Origin: Novosphingobium hassiacum
GTDB lineage: Bacteria; Pseudomonadota; Alphaproteobacteria; Sphingomonadales; Sphingomonadaceae
Length of the DNA: 64,000 nt
Direction: 5' to 3'
NCBI RefSeq assembly: GCF_014196055.1
Contig: NZ_JACICY010000008.1
Coordinates: 1-64,000 of the forward strand
Below the pieces are notes generated by a model. The model was not told where the DNA came from. It worked only from the letters and a program-made list of their open reading frames with translations, and made no database searches. Position 1 is the stretch's first letter, and each line of letters starts with the position of its first letter. The translations under genes were made by a program, and so were the position numbers. Shown here one piece after another: positions 9,670 through 18,380 of the stretch.

Positions 9670-9872
9670 TTCGCCTGCTCCGCCACGGGCAGGGCGTCGA
9701 GTGCTGCGTTCACCTTGGCGTTGAATCGGGATCGAGCGTCGCGGTCCGCGCCGTGCGTGATCAAGATGTCGATATTGTCGAAGAGAATTTGGGCACATTC
9801 GGCATCAAGTTCTTCGCATGCCGTCTTGAAGGCGGCGAGATTTTCATCGAAGGATTTCTGAACGTCAAACAC
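9666..9872 (-). CDS. small hypothetical protein coupled to the zinc-hook ATPase
   Basis: A 68-aa mostly helical, acidic protein with no signal peptide or recognised domain. It starts at GTG 9872 with AGGGGG about 8 bases upstream and ends in a 4-base ATGA overlap with the ATPase gene. That overlap is the main evidence that it is real and belongs to the same system. It may be a regulator or structural partner of the ATPase; no function can be assigned from sequence. Confidence 0.55.
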   Translation of the reverse strand: MFDVQKSFDENLAAFKTACEELDAECAQILFDNIDILITHGADRDARSRFNAKVNAALDALPVAEQAK

Positions 9873-10161
9873 GAGTGCCCCCTACTGTCGTAGGAGCATC
9901 ACTTAGCGCTTCTCGCTGGCCCCAGAAATCCTAAACTGAGAGCCTGTGTGATCCGCATAGTTAAATGAACATCTTGAGCTAGCTCCGCGGCAAGGTTCGA
10001 AATGTGGCGTCATAGGCCGCTGGCGGGTAAGCCTCAGTTGTCGGCATTCATCCACGCCTGAGCGCCTGCTCTCGCCGAAGGCCGTCATTCCACTAGCGAG
10101 CAACGAACGACGGCTTCGTCCCAACTCCGGTCCATCTCAACAGTCGTTAGATTTATTCCCC
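9873..10161. other. 289-base spacer between integrase and ATPase cassette
   Basis: I see no convincing gene, RNA or repeat here. A 73-codon reading frame at 9903-10124 has no recognisable domain or ribosome site. The stretch should contain the promoter of the leftward 68-aa/ATPase pair, but no clear -35/-10 could be picked out. Confidence 0.4.
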
Positions 10162-11388
10162 TCACGCTCCCTTCGCGAAGGCCACGTTGATGACCTTCCC
10201 GCCGTCGCGGATCGTATCGAGGTAGTCGCTCCACCATTGCGCCATCCGGACGCGCTCCTCCCAGTGCTTGCCTCGGTGGTAAACTCCGCGGACGGCGTTG
10301 CTGTCACCATGAGCAAGTCCCCTCTCGATAGCGTCGGGGTTCCATAGACCGCTTTCGTTGAGCATCGTCGACGCTGTGGCGCGCAAGCCATGCGCTGTCA
10401 CTTCGTCCTTCGTGAACCCCATCCGACGAAAGGCGGCATTCAAGGTGTTCTCGCTCATCGGGCGGATAGACGCACGGGCTGACGGGAACACATAACCTTC
10501 GGTGCCGACCATTTCGGCCAGTTCCTTGAGGTAGCCAATCACTTGCTTGGACAGCGGCACGGCATGAGGACGGCGTGACTTCATCTTGCCCGCGGGGATG
10601 CGCCAGACGCCTTCGTCGAGATCGACCTCCTTCCACTCCGCGTGGCGCAGTTCGCCAGGTCGCACAAAGACGTGGGGTGCGATGAGGAGGGCATATCTGG
10701 TGAGGAAGTTTCCGGTGTAGTCTTGGATCGCTCGAAGAAGGCCTCCAAGCTCCTTGGGCTCGAGGATGGCGGCATAGTGCTTTGCCTTGGGCGTGATCAG
10801 CGCGCCGCGAAGCATGGTCGTCGGATCACCTTTGCAACGGGTCGTGGCAACGGCGTAGCGAAACACGCGGCTCGCGAACGAGCGGGTTTTCTTCGCGGTC
10901 TCATGCTTACCCTTTGCCTCGAGGCGCTTCAGGGGCGCTAGCACCTCGAACGGCTCGATTTCGTCGATCGGACGGCTGCCGATGGCATCCATGAGCTGAT
11001 CGAGAAAGAAGTTTGCCTTGATGATGGTGGCATCGGCACGGCCGTTCTGCACCATCATCTCGTCGATGTACTCACGCGCCACAGCCTCGAACGTTTGGGC
11101 CGAGAGAAATTCAGAGCGGATCTTCTGCTTGCGCTTCTCCATCGCCGGGTCGCCGCCTGACGCAATTTTCACGCGGGCTTCGTAAGCTGCCTGGCGAGCC
11201 TGCTTCAGATTGATCTCGGGATAGAGGCCGATGGACAGCTTCTTTTCGACTGGGCCGATTCGGTAGCGGAATCGCCAGAGTTTGCCCCCCGATGGGGAGA
11301 CCTCAATGTACAATCCGCGGTCGTCAGCGACCTTGTAGGGTTTGTCTTTGGGCTTGAGTGCGCGAAGCCGAGTTTCGGTCAGCGACAT
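10162..11388 (-). CDS. P4-type tyrosine recombinase (integrase)
   Basis: A 408-aa site-specific recombinase. Residues 1-90 are the arm-binding domain typical of P4-like integrases (DUF4102), followed by a SAM-like core-binding domain (about 95-180). The catalytic domain shows R243 (VRPGELR), H333 and R336 (HGLR), H360 (LAH) and the nucleophile Y370 in VYHRG. All residues needed for activity are present. It lies 166 bases from the 3' end of tRNA-Leu and points away from it, as usual for elements that integrate in tRNA genes. The start at 11388 is chosen because the arm-binding domain begins there; upstream codons run into the tRNA. Confidence 0.93.
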   Translation of the reverse strand: MSLTETRLRALKPKDKPYKVADDRGLYIEVSPSGGKLWRFRYRIGPVEKKLSIGLYPEINLKQARQAAYEARVKIASGGDPAMEKRKQKIRSEFLSAQTFEAVAREYIDEMMVQNGRADATIIKANFFLDQLMDAIGSRPIDEIEPFEVLAPLKRLEAKGKHETAKKTRSFASRVFRYAVATTRCKGDPTTMLRGALITPKAKHYAAILEPKELGGLLRAIQDYTGNFLTRYALLIAPHVFVRPGELRHAEWKEVDLDEGVWRIPAGKMKSRRPHAVPLSKQVIGYLKELAEMVGTEGYVFPSARASIRPMSENTLNAAFRRMGFTKDEVTAHGLRATASTMLNESGLWNPDAIERGLAHGDSNAVRGVYHRGKHWEERVRMAQWWSDYLDTIRDGGKVINVAFAKGA

Positions 11389-11554
11389 GTGCGGGCCTTT
11401 TCCCAATGTGGTTTTCGCAAAGGCCCGCAAAAGGCCCGCAAAAATGTGCGGAACCCCCGAGAAAAGGCGGGACGATCCGGCACGATCCAAGGGCCAATTC
11501 CCTTGGATTTCTGCGGCTTTTATACACTTGTTGGGTTGTTCCGAGAAGAACAAA

Positions 11555-11580
11555 TGGTGCCCAGAAGAGGACTCGAACCT
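11555..11580 (-). other. putative attachment-site core in the 3' end of tRNA-Leu
   Basis: P4-type integrases usually recombine within the 3' half of a tRNA gene, and the integrase next door points to this end. The 26 bases up to and including the CCA terminus are therefore the likely att core. I found no second copy elsewhere in the window, so the other junction would lie left of position 1. Confidence 0.4.
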
Positions 11581-11641
11581 CCACGCCCTTGCGAGCGCCA
11601 GCACCTGAAGCTGGTGCGTCTACCAATTCCGCCATCTGGGC
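11555..11641 (-). tRNA. tRNA-Leu (anticodon CAG)
   Basis: An 87-base leftward tRNA including an encoded CCA end. The acceptor stem GCCCAGA pairs with TCTGGGC. The D loop contains AATTGGTAGACG. The anticodon stem CCAGC/GCTGG carries the 7-base loop TTCAGGT, giving anticodon CAG. A long variable arm (class II tRNA) and the T loop GGTTCGAGTCC are present. Length and variable arm fit leucine. It is the probable integration target of the neighbouring element and appears intact. Confidence 0.95.
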
Positions 11642-11834
11642 ACGGGGTAGGAGGGCGCAACTAAGGGAAGGGGGGCGGGGTGTCAACGGGGCAATGGGCC
11701 GGGACCTGCACTCTTTTTGCGCGCGGCTGGCCGTCAGGGATGTTCGGCATTGAAAGCGCAGGCAGTGCTGTGCCAAAGGCAGCGCGGACGCTTGCGATTG
11801 CGGGCGGATGACAACGCAGACAGGACACCGGCAC

Positions 11835-12806
11835 ATGGCACAGGGCAAGACGCGCGATCTCGATGGCATGCTTGTGGCGCTCGTCGGTGGGACAGGGTTC
11901 TTCGGAGCGCATCTGGCGCAGGAGGTGCTGGCGCGGGGCGCGCGGCTGCGGGTGTGTAGCCGCCATCCCGAACGGGCGTTTCGGGTCAAGCCGCTGGGGA
12001 TTCTCGGGCAGGTGCAGACCGTCGCGGTGGACGTGCTCAAGCCGCACACGGTGGCCGTGGCGTTGAGCGGGGTTGATGCGGTGGTCAATCTGGTCGGGGC
12101 TTTCTCGGGCGATCTCAACGCTTTGCAGGGCAGCGGCGTCGGACGGCTGGCGCAGGCGGCGAAGGATGCAGGCGCCAAGGCGTTCGTGCATATCTCGGCT
12201 CTGGGGGCCGATGCGGCGTCCGACGTGCCTTATGCGCGGACCAAGGCCGAGGGCGAGGCGGCGGTGCTTGCAGCGTTCCCGAACGCGACCATCCTGCGCC
12301 CCTCGATCCTGTTCGGCGAGGACGACAAGTTCCTCAATATGTTCGGAAATCTGGTTTCTACACTGCCGATCGTGCCGGTGTTCGGACCGCAAGCGAAGCT
12401 GCAACCGGTGTTCGTCGACGATGCCGCAGAAGCGGTGGGTAACGCCCTAGCTAACGGGGAGGTACACGGGGGTAAGGCCTATGAAGTGGCAGGTCCCGAG
12501 GTGATTACCATGGGTGAACTCAACCGCCGCATCGCCAAGGCGGCGGGTCGCTCGCCGATGTTCGCCGACCTGCCCGATGCTGTCTCGGGCGCGATCGCAT
12601 CGCTGACCGGATGGCTGCCCGGCGCGCCGATTACCACGGACCAATGGAAGCTGCTGGTGGCGGGCAATGTCGCGAGCGGCGCGCTGCCCGGGATCGAGGC
12701 GCTGGGCGTTTCGCCGCGTCCGCTCGGCCTGTTCCTCGACCGCTGGATGACGCGCTATCGCAAGTTCGGGCGGTTCGGGGTGAAGGCGAAGGCCGTGCAT
12801 ACCTGA
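11835..12806 (+). CDS. NDUFA9-like NAD(P)-binding protein (complex I assembly/atypical SDR family)
   Basis: A 323-aa atypical short-chain dehydrogenase fold. The dinucleotide-binding motif GGTGFFG lies just after the start, and FVHISALGAD followed by a YARTK stretch corresponds to the SDR active-site region. The C-terminal half resembles the NDUFA9 subunit of mitochondrial complex I. Alphaproteobacterial homologues are annotated as complex I NDUFA9 family proteins. The start at 11835 has AGGA 8 bases upstream; an alternative ATG at 11808 would add nine residues. It is followed by a repeat-rich gap and faces the fzlA-like gene. Confidence 0.8.
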   Translation: MAQGKTRDLDGMLVALVGGTGFFGAHLAQEVLARGARLRVCSRHPERAFRVKPLGILGQVQTVAVDVLKPHTVAVALSGVDAVVNLVGAFSGDLNALQGSGVGRLAQAAKDAGAKAFVHISALGADAASDVPYARTKAEGEAAVLAAFPNATILRPSILFGEDDKFLNMFGNLVSTLPIVPVFGPQAKLQPVFVDDAAEAVGNALANGEVHGGKAYEVAGPEVITMGELNRRIAKAAGRSPMFADLPDAVSGAIASLTGWLPGAPITTDQWKLLVAGNVASGALPGIEALGVSPRPLGLFLDRWMTRYRKFGRFGVKAKAVHT

Positions 12807-12825
12807 CAGGGCGCAGGCCGACCCT

Positions 12826-13002
12826 CCTTCGACGGGCTCAGGATGAGCGGGGGTTCGCGTGCCACTTCCAGCCCCACCCCCGACCCCTCCCGCGAGCGGG
12901 AGGGGGGAAGAGTGTGAAGTCCCCCGCCCCCGGCCCCTTCTGCAGGCGGCAGGGGGGAAGAAGGGGGCTACTCCCACTCCCGCTTGCGGGAGGGGAGCGA
13001 GA
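12826..13002. repeat. cluster of REP-like extragenic palindromes
   Basis: At least three GC-rich hairpin units lie in tandem: about 12871-12910 (arms CCCTCCCGC/GCGGGAGGG), 12921-12960 and 12970-13002. They are preceded by a different repeat at 12826-12851 (TCCTTCGACGGGCTCAGGAT). Close copies of the first type recur at 29599-29700. They fill the gap between two convergent genes, where they may also stop transcription. The second unit is degenerate, with imperfect arms. Confidence 0.75.
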
Positions 13003-13056
13003 CTTGGCGAACGCAGTAAGCTTCGTCGCAGCGGGGTGGGCACTGCGCCCTACCCC

Positions 13057-13728
13057 TCAGGCGTTGACGTCGCCGTAGTGAGCGGGGGGCTGGATCACGT
13101 CCATGCGTTCGGCCAGGAGCGGGCGGAAGCTGGGACGGCTTTTGAAGACCGAGTACCAGCTGCGCGCCTGTTCGTGGTTGGACCAGTCGATGCCGCCGAG
13201 GTAATCGGCGACCGAGATCTGCGCGGCGGCGGCGAGATCGGCGAGGGACATCGTCGCGCCCGCCAGCCAAGGGCGATTGTCGATCAGGAAATCGATGTAA
13301 TAGAGATGCTCGTCGGCCAGCCGCATCGCATCGCGCAAGCGCTTGCTGTCGGGCGGGGAGCGATAGAACAGGCGCTTGCGCATGCGTTCGTCGAGCAGCG
13401 GGTCGGTGACATCGGCGTGGAAATTCTCGTCGAACAGCGCGACGAGGCGGCGGATCTCGGCGCGGTTCACCGCGGTGCCGTTGATCATCGGCGACTTGTC
13501 GACCGTCTCTTCGAAATACTCGCAGATCGCGCGGCTGTCGGCCAGACTGATCCCGCGCTCGGGGTTCTGGATCGCGGGCGTGCGATAGGCCGGGCTGATC
13601 GAGCCGAACCCCTCGCGCCGCTCCCACGGGTTTTCGCGCACGAGATCATAAGCCACGCCCTTCTCGCTGAGCAGGAGACGCACCTTGCGGCTGAACGGGC
13701 ACAGGGGGAATTGGTAAAGCTGCCACAT
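13057..13728 (-). CDS. fzlA: glutathione S-transferase-family protein, FzlA-like
   Basis: A 223-aa protein with an N-terminal thioredoxin-like GST domain (FPLCPFSRKVR at 7-17) and an all-helical C-terminal domain. The C-terminal tract SRPSFRPLLAERM resembles FzlA, the GST-fold protein that binds FtsZ filaments and is needed for constriction in Caulobacter. The FzlA assignment is from remembered similarity; a generic GST is the alternative. The gene is alone on its strand, converging with the NDUFA9-like gene. Confidence 0.75.
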   Translation of the reverse strand: MWQLYQFPLCPFSRKVRLLLSEKGVAYDLVRENPWERREGFGSISPAYRTPAIQNPERGISLADSRAICEYFEETVDKSPMINGTAVNRAEIRRLVALFDENFHADVTDPLLDERMRKRLFYRSPPDSKRLRDAMRLADEHLYYIDFLIDNRPWLAGATMSLADLAAAAQISVADYLGGIDWSNHEQARSWYSVFKSRPSFRPLLAERMDVIQPPAHYGDVNA

Positions 13729-13902
13729 GGGGAGGAGTCATTGCGCGGGGATGGGGGGGAAGTCTAGGGGGGTTACAAAAGGCCGCACGGACTAAATTGA
13801 TTACAAAATTGTTTAGGGTCGCTCCGTACCCGATTCCAACTCTGATTCGCTGGCAGAATGTGTGATGTTGCATCAGCCTCCTCAAATGCCTAAGCCGACA
13901 GG

Positions 13903-15237
13903 ATGATCACACGCATCGAGATTGATGGGTTCAAATCGTTCGATGAGTTTGCCGTGGACTTACGACCGTTCACGGCGCTCGTCGGTCCCAACGCGAGCGG
14001 CAAATCCAATCTTTTTGATGCTTTCCGGTTTATGTCGCTTCTTGCCAAGCATGATGTCAGGCATGCAATGCAGGGTCTGCGTGGCGAGCCCGAAGAGCTA
14101 TTCCGCACTACGCCAGCGGGAACCGCTCAAAATATGAAATTTGCAGTAGAGGTGTTGCTTCCAAAAAGCGGCACCGACGCGTTTGGAACATCGTATGACG
14201 TACCAGCGCAACGACTGCGATATGAGATTGAACTTGCGATATTAGTTGGCGAGGATGGATTGCCACGGCGGGTTCAGGTTGTTCATGAATCATGTTCCAC
14301 AATTCCTAAAGGAACTGATCGAGCAAAAAGCTATCTTCTTGACTATAAAGTGAACTATACGCGCGTTAGTCCTTTTATTCGGATAAATTCCGAAAAAAAG
14401 GCAATCGAAGTTAGGCAAGATGGGCGTCAGAAGCATGGTCGGCCCGTCACGCTTTCGTTAAAAGAGGCTTCTAGATCGGCGCTCTCGACCATTTCGACTG
14501 CCGAATTTCCTCATCTATATGCTTTGAGAGAGGCTATTTCGGGTATAAATTTCTTGGAAATTAATCCCCAAGCAGCGCGTCTTGACAACGATCGGTTTGA
14601 TGAGCCGAGGTTAAAGTCTGACGCGTCGAACCTCGCTGCCGTTTTGGCGCGGCTAAAAGACGAGACTGCGAGCGCAAATAGGCCAAATGGGGTCCTGTCA
14701 GACATCGCGGCAGATTTATCTTCTCTCATTCCATCAGTTTCAGATTTAGAAAGTTCCAGCAATATATCACAGAGGCAATATGCCTATTCACTTCGGTTTA
14801 GTGATGATCTCCTATTTAGTTCGCGCGTGATTTCTGATGGTACCCTAAGGCTTTTAGCTCTTTTAACGTTGTTAAATGACCCTAATCGATTTGGCACTTT
14901 GTGCTTTGAGGAGCCTGAGAATGGTGTTCACGAGGGAAGAATTAAGGCACTTGTCGAATTTCTGAGGCAGTCAGTGGTGGTGTCTACCGATCCAGACTTT
15001 CCTTCATTTCAAATATTGATTGCAACTCACTCTCCCAAGGTGATGGGTTGCCTTAACGATGTCGAAATAGTAGCGGCAGATACCGTTTCGGTAGTCCACA
15101 AAAAATCGCAAAAAAGAATTGTCAAAACGAGGATGAGAACTGGAATTCATCCTAACAAAGATATGTACGATCCAGAAAAGCATTTGGTAAGGTCAGAGAT
15201 TGAAGGTCTTTTGCAGCGATCAGGGGAAGCCGGTTAA
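13903..15237 (+). CDS. OLD/AAA-type ATPase of a two-gene probable defence cassette
   Basis: A 444-aa ATPase. Walker A GPNASGKS is at 28-35, a signature-like ISDGTLRLL at 310-318, Walker B FEEPENG at 335-341 and the switch THSP at 375-378. The core is that of OLD/AAA15-AAA21 ATPases. No nuclease domain is fused; the likely effector is the next gene, which overlaps by one base (TAATG). Codon use and base composition are clearly AT-richer than the genes on both sides, a sign of recent transfer. Comparable ATPase plus TOPRIM-like pairs include PARIS and RloA/RloB. Confidence 0.75.
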   Translation: MITRIEIDGFKSFDEFAVDLRPFTALVGPNASGKSNLFDAFRFMSLLAKHDVRHAMQGLRGEPEELFRTTPAGTAQNMKFAVEVLLPKSGTDAFGTSYDVPAQRLRYEIELAILVGEDGLPRRVQVVHESCSTIPKGTDRAKSYLLDYKVNYTRVSPFIRINSEKKAIEVRQDGRQKHGRPVTLSLKEASRSALSTISTAEFPHLYALREAISGINFLEINPQAARLDNDRFDEPRLKSDASNLAAVLARLKDETASANRPNGVLSDIAADLSSLIPSVSDLESSSNISQRQYAYSLRFSDDLLFSSRVISDGTLRLLALLTLLNDPNRFGTLCFEEPENGVHEGRIKALVEFLRQSVVVSTDPDFPSFQILIATHSPKVMGCLNDVEIVAADTVSVVHKKSQKRIVKTRMRTGIHPNKDMYDPEKHLVRSEIEGLLQRSGEAG

Positions 15238-15890
15238 TGTATTTGAGCTGGGCTGCAATGTATGAGGGCGAGACTGATCGAGCTTATTTTGATATTATTA
15301 TACCATTAGTCATTGAAGATATTACGCGTCGTATTGGAACGCGAAATGTAACTGTACCCCTGAGCTCAACAGCGCAGTTGGGCAAGGGCGGAAGATCGAT
15401 AGAGTCAGTCGCAGCCGAGATTTGTGCTGAACGTGATGCCTTCCACGTAGCATTTATACACGCTGATACTGGTGGGCGATCTCTTGAGGCGAAAATGGCC
15501 GGAAGATCTTATGCTTTCAAAGAGGCTGCATTTAATCTTTGTGGTTTTCCATTGGATCGATGTGTCATAATTGCGCCGCGACATGAAACTGAAGCTTGGA
15601 TGCTGGCCGATCAAGAAGCTGTGGGTTTGGCTCTTGGTTACCGAGGCGACCTTTCTGAACTAGGACTACCGCAAAGTCCGCAGGAGGCCGACCGATTAGT
15701 CGATCCCAAGTCTATACTTGCTACCGCGGTTCATAAAGTGCGGGGGAGGCGGTCGACGTCGAGTGTGCAACAGATAATTCCGGCTATCGCGCAAAGGCAG
15801 CGCATTGGCATCCTTCGAGACTCTCCATCCTTTCAGTTGTTTGAATCTCAGCTAATAGTGGCGCTCAGGAGCCTCGGCTGCGTCAATTGA
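15237..15890 (+). CDS. DUF4276/RloB-like TOPRIM-related protein, putative effector
   Basis: A 217-aa protein. EGETDRAYF (10-18) and an Asp in HADTGG near 75 recall the metal-binding glutamate and aspartate of TOPRIM-like folds. APRHETEAWMLAD near 110-122 resembles the conserved ExEAWLLAD motif of DUF4276 proteins. Translation is coupled to the ATPase gene by TAATG. In related two-gene systems the ATPase senses infection and releases or activates the partner nuclease; that role is inferred. It ends 32 bases before the stop of the convergent receptor gene. Confidence 0.65.
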   Translation: MYLSWAAMYEGETDRAYFDIIIPLVIEDITRRIGTRNVTVPLSSTAQLGKGGRSIESVAAEICAERDAFHVAFIHADTGGRSLEAKMAGRSYAFKEAAFNLCGFPLDRCVIIAPRHETEAWMLADQEAVGLALGYRGDLSELGLPQSPQEADRLVDPKSILATAVHKVRGRRSTSSVQQIIPAIAQRQRIGILRDSPSFQLFESQLIVALRSLGCVN

Positions 15891-15922
15891 AGTCGATTTT
15901 TCAGCTTCCACCCCACAAACCC

Positions 15923-18016
15923 TCAAATACTCCCCTTAACCGTCAGCGTGAAAATCGGCCCAATGAGCCGGTCGCGCGTCTCGACAAACGCGATCGGCGC
16001 ACCCGGCCTTGGCCCGTCGTAGACGCGGCGGTCCCAGCGTTGGCGGCCGTTGAGGAGGTTGCGGGCTTCTGCCTTTACCGTCAGGCCCATGAGGTTCTTG
16101 TGCTCGATGAATAGCCCCGCAAACACCGGGCCTTCGAAGTCGCGGCCGGCTTCGAAGCGGCGGTGGTAGAGCGATTGGCGGCTGTATTCGTAGTGGCCGC
16201 CGGCGGCCCAGTCGGTGCCGGGGAAGTCCTGGCGGAACTGGATCTCGGCGTAGCGTTCGGTGATGAAGCCGTAGGGGATCTGGCGGGACGGGTCGAACGG
16301 GTCGCGCAAATTGCTGAAGGTCAGTTCGACGTTCAGGTCCAGCCGCGCGCCTTTCCAGCCCACGGGGTCGAACTGCAGCGTGGTGGTGTTGGCGATGACG
16401 CGCTCGGTGGCGCGGGCTACGTTGCCGATGGATTCGCCGTCTGCGCCGATGGGCACGACGGTCACGTAGTCCTGTACGTTGCGGCCGACGAGGCGTAGCT
16501 TGGTCGAGCCCCATGCGCCGAAGCTGCGGTTGAGTTCGAGCTCCGCCGACCAGTCCTGCTGCGGCACGAGATCGGCATTGCCGCTGTTGGCGTTGCCATC
16601 GTCGAGAAAGCGGCGGGCGAGGAAATCGTAGAACGAGAGCTGGCCGACCGAACGCTTGAGCTTGAGCGAGACGTCGAGGGTCTTGCTCGCCTTCCACGCC
16701 AGCGAGAGCGAGCCCTTGGGGCGGAAGAAGCTGCGGCTGAGCGCCGAGTTGGCGACGCCGGTTTGGCGCAAGGTCGAGCGCTCGGCTCCGGCAATGGCCT
16801 GCAGCGTGACGGTGTTCGACAGGGGGCGGCTGTAGGACAGGCTGGCGTCGTAGCGGTCTTCCTTCACGCCGCCGGTGCCATCGGGGAAGGGCTCGTCGAT
16901 GAAGCCGCCCTGTGGGTCGAGGGTGGCGATGGCGGCGACGTTGGTGAGCGAGTTGAACGCGGCCTCACCCGCCAGTTGCCAATCGCCGCCGAGCATCTTC
17001 CACGTGTATTCGGCGCGGGCGATGCGTTCGGCAAGGTCGCCGACCTGGGCGTAGCGGTCACCCGTGGCGGGGTCTCCGGCGGGGTACACGGTGATGACGG
17101 ACTGGCTGTAGGGTTCGTGCTCCTGCCGGTTGAGGCCGATCAGCTTGAGCCGGCCGGGGCCGAGGCGGAATTCCCAGTCGCCGCCGATCTCCCAGTTGCC
17201 GCCTGTGGTGCGGTCATCGAGATCGCGGATGGCGATGGTGCCATTGGTGTTCGTGCGCACCGAGTGTTCGGTGAAGCGCCGGTTGACGCGCTGGAGCGAG
17301 CCGTTGAGATTGCCGGTGGAGCTGCCGGGACCGTCGATGACGAGGCGGACGGCGAGCTTGGGCTTGTCGTTGCGCGATTTGACCACGTCTTCGCGGGTCT
17401 GGATGATCGCGCCGGTGCGGTCGGTGATCACCGTGGGGCCGCCTGCGCCGCCGCGGTTGGAATTGTTGACCAGGCTGACGGTGTATTCGACCGGGCCTTT
17501 GCGGCCCGACAGCGATACCTCGCCATTGGTGAAGCGCGGGTCGGCGAAGTGGGGGCGCAGTTCGGGCGAATAGCGGAACTGGCCGGTGAAGCTGCCGGTG
17601 CGGGCGATGACGTTGGCGACCTGGCCGGTGAGGCCCGGAATATCGAGCCGCGCGCCGTCGACCAGCTCGATGCGTTCGACGGTGGCGGCGGGGATGCGCG
17701 AAAGCTGGGCGTAGATGTCGTCCGACTTGGACGAGAGGCGCTGCGAATTGACCAGCACGTTGCCGCTGGCCTGACCGAGGCCGCGTGCGTCCTCGCCCTC
17801 ACGGATCGCAAAGCCGGGGACCTGGCGGAGCATGTCGAGCGCGTTGCGCGGGGCGAAGCGGGCGAAGTCGGCGGGGGTGAAAACGGTGCTCTGCGCCTGT
17901 GCCTCGGGCACGGGCGGGGGCGTGGTGGCCGGGTCTTCGGCGGCCCATGCCGGGGTCGCGAGGCCGAGGGCAAGGGTGCTGGTCAGGCAAAGGTATCGTT
18001 TCTTTGGAAACTTCAT
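15923..18016 (-). CDS. TonB-dependent outer-membrane receptor
   Basis: A 697-aa exported protein. A signal peptide (about 1-25, ending PAWA) is followed by a plug domain (about 45-150, including RNALDMLRQVPGF) and a 22-strand-type barrel rich in alternating aromatic residues. It should import a large substrate across the outer membrane using TonB energy. The substrate cannot be told from sequence and no dedicated periplasmic or inner-membrane transporter is adjacent. Sphingomonads carry many such receptors. It follows the chemotaxis operon on the same strand after a 91-base gap and is probably separately transcribed. Confidence 0.85.
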   Translation of the reverse strand: MKFPKKRYLCLTSTLALGLATPAWAAEDPATTPPPVPEAQAQSTVFTPADFARFAPRNALDMLRQVPGFAIREGEDARGLGQASGNVLVNSQRLSSKSDDIYAQLSRIPAATVERIELVDGARLDIPGLTGQVANVIARTGSFTGQFRYSPELRPHFADPRFTNGEVSLSGRKGPVEYTVSLVNNSNRGGAGGPTVITDRTGAIIQTREDVVKSRNDKPKLAVRLVIDGPGSSTGNLNGSLQRVNRRFTEHSVRTNTNGTIAIRDLDDRTTGGNWEIGGDWEFRLGPGRLKLIGLNRQEHEPYSQSVITVYPAGDPATGDRYAQVGDLAERIARAEYTWKMLGGDWQLAGEAAFNSLTNVAAIATLDPQGGFIDEPFPDGTGGVKEDRYDASLSYSRPLSNTVTLQAIAGAERSTLRQTGVANSALSRSFFRPKGSLSLAWKASKTLDVSLKLKRSVGQLSFYDFLARRFLDDGNANSGNADLVPQQDWSAELELNRSFGAWGSTKLRLVGRNVQDYVTVVPIGADGESIGNVARATERVIANTTTLQFDPVGWKGARLDLNVELTFSNLRDPFDPSRQIPYGFITERYAEIQFRQDFPGTDWAAGGHYEYSRQSLYHRRFEAGRDFEGPVFAGLFIEHKNLMGLTVKAEARNLLNGRQRWDRRVYDGPRPGAPIAFVETRDRLIGPIFTLTVKGSI

Positions 18017-18107
18017 CGCATGCCGGTGGCGCAGATCGACGGGCCGAGCGTGGGCCGCTCGACCAACGACATGCGCGAGCCGACAAACGGAGTCCGGGCG
18101 GCGGCGT

Positions 18108-18359
18108 CTAGCCCGAGAGCCGCATGCGATCGCGCAGCACGTCGATGGCGATGCGCTCGATTTCTTCGGCGGGGCGCTCGGCGACGAGCAGGCTGCCGAG
18201 CGAGCGCTGCTTCTGGGCGATGAGGTCTATCGCCTGGAGCTTGTCCATGTGCTTCATCGCGATGTCCATGTCGCAGCACAGAGCGGCGCCGAGGGCTTCG
18301 ATATCCTCAGCGAGCTCATCAAGGACGACCGCGATCTGACGGTGGGTTGCTTGCGCCAT
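18108..18359 (-). CDS. conserved 83-aa protein at the end of the che operon
   Basis: A small helical protein with no signal peptide, containing two Cys (ALCCD) and two helices separated by a basic turn. I do not recognise a family. It follows cheW with a 21-base gap on the same strand and is probably its operon partner, so a chemotaxis role is plausible but unproven. Confidence 0.6.
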   Translation of the reverse strand: MAQATHRQIAVVLDELAEDIEALGAALCCDMDIAMKHMDKLQAIDLIAQKQRSLGSLLVAERPAEEIERIAIDVLRDRMRLSG

Positions 18360-18380
18360 GGGGTGTTCCCTTAAAATCCG

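Noticed and set aside
12871..13002. CRISPR array
   Set aside because: The repeats are self-complementary, of unequal length and lack regular spacers; no cas genes are nearby.
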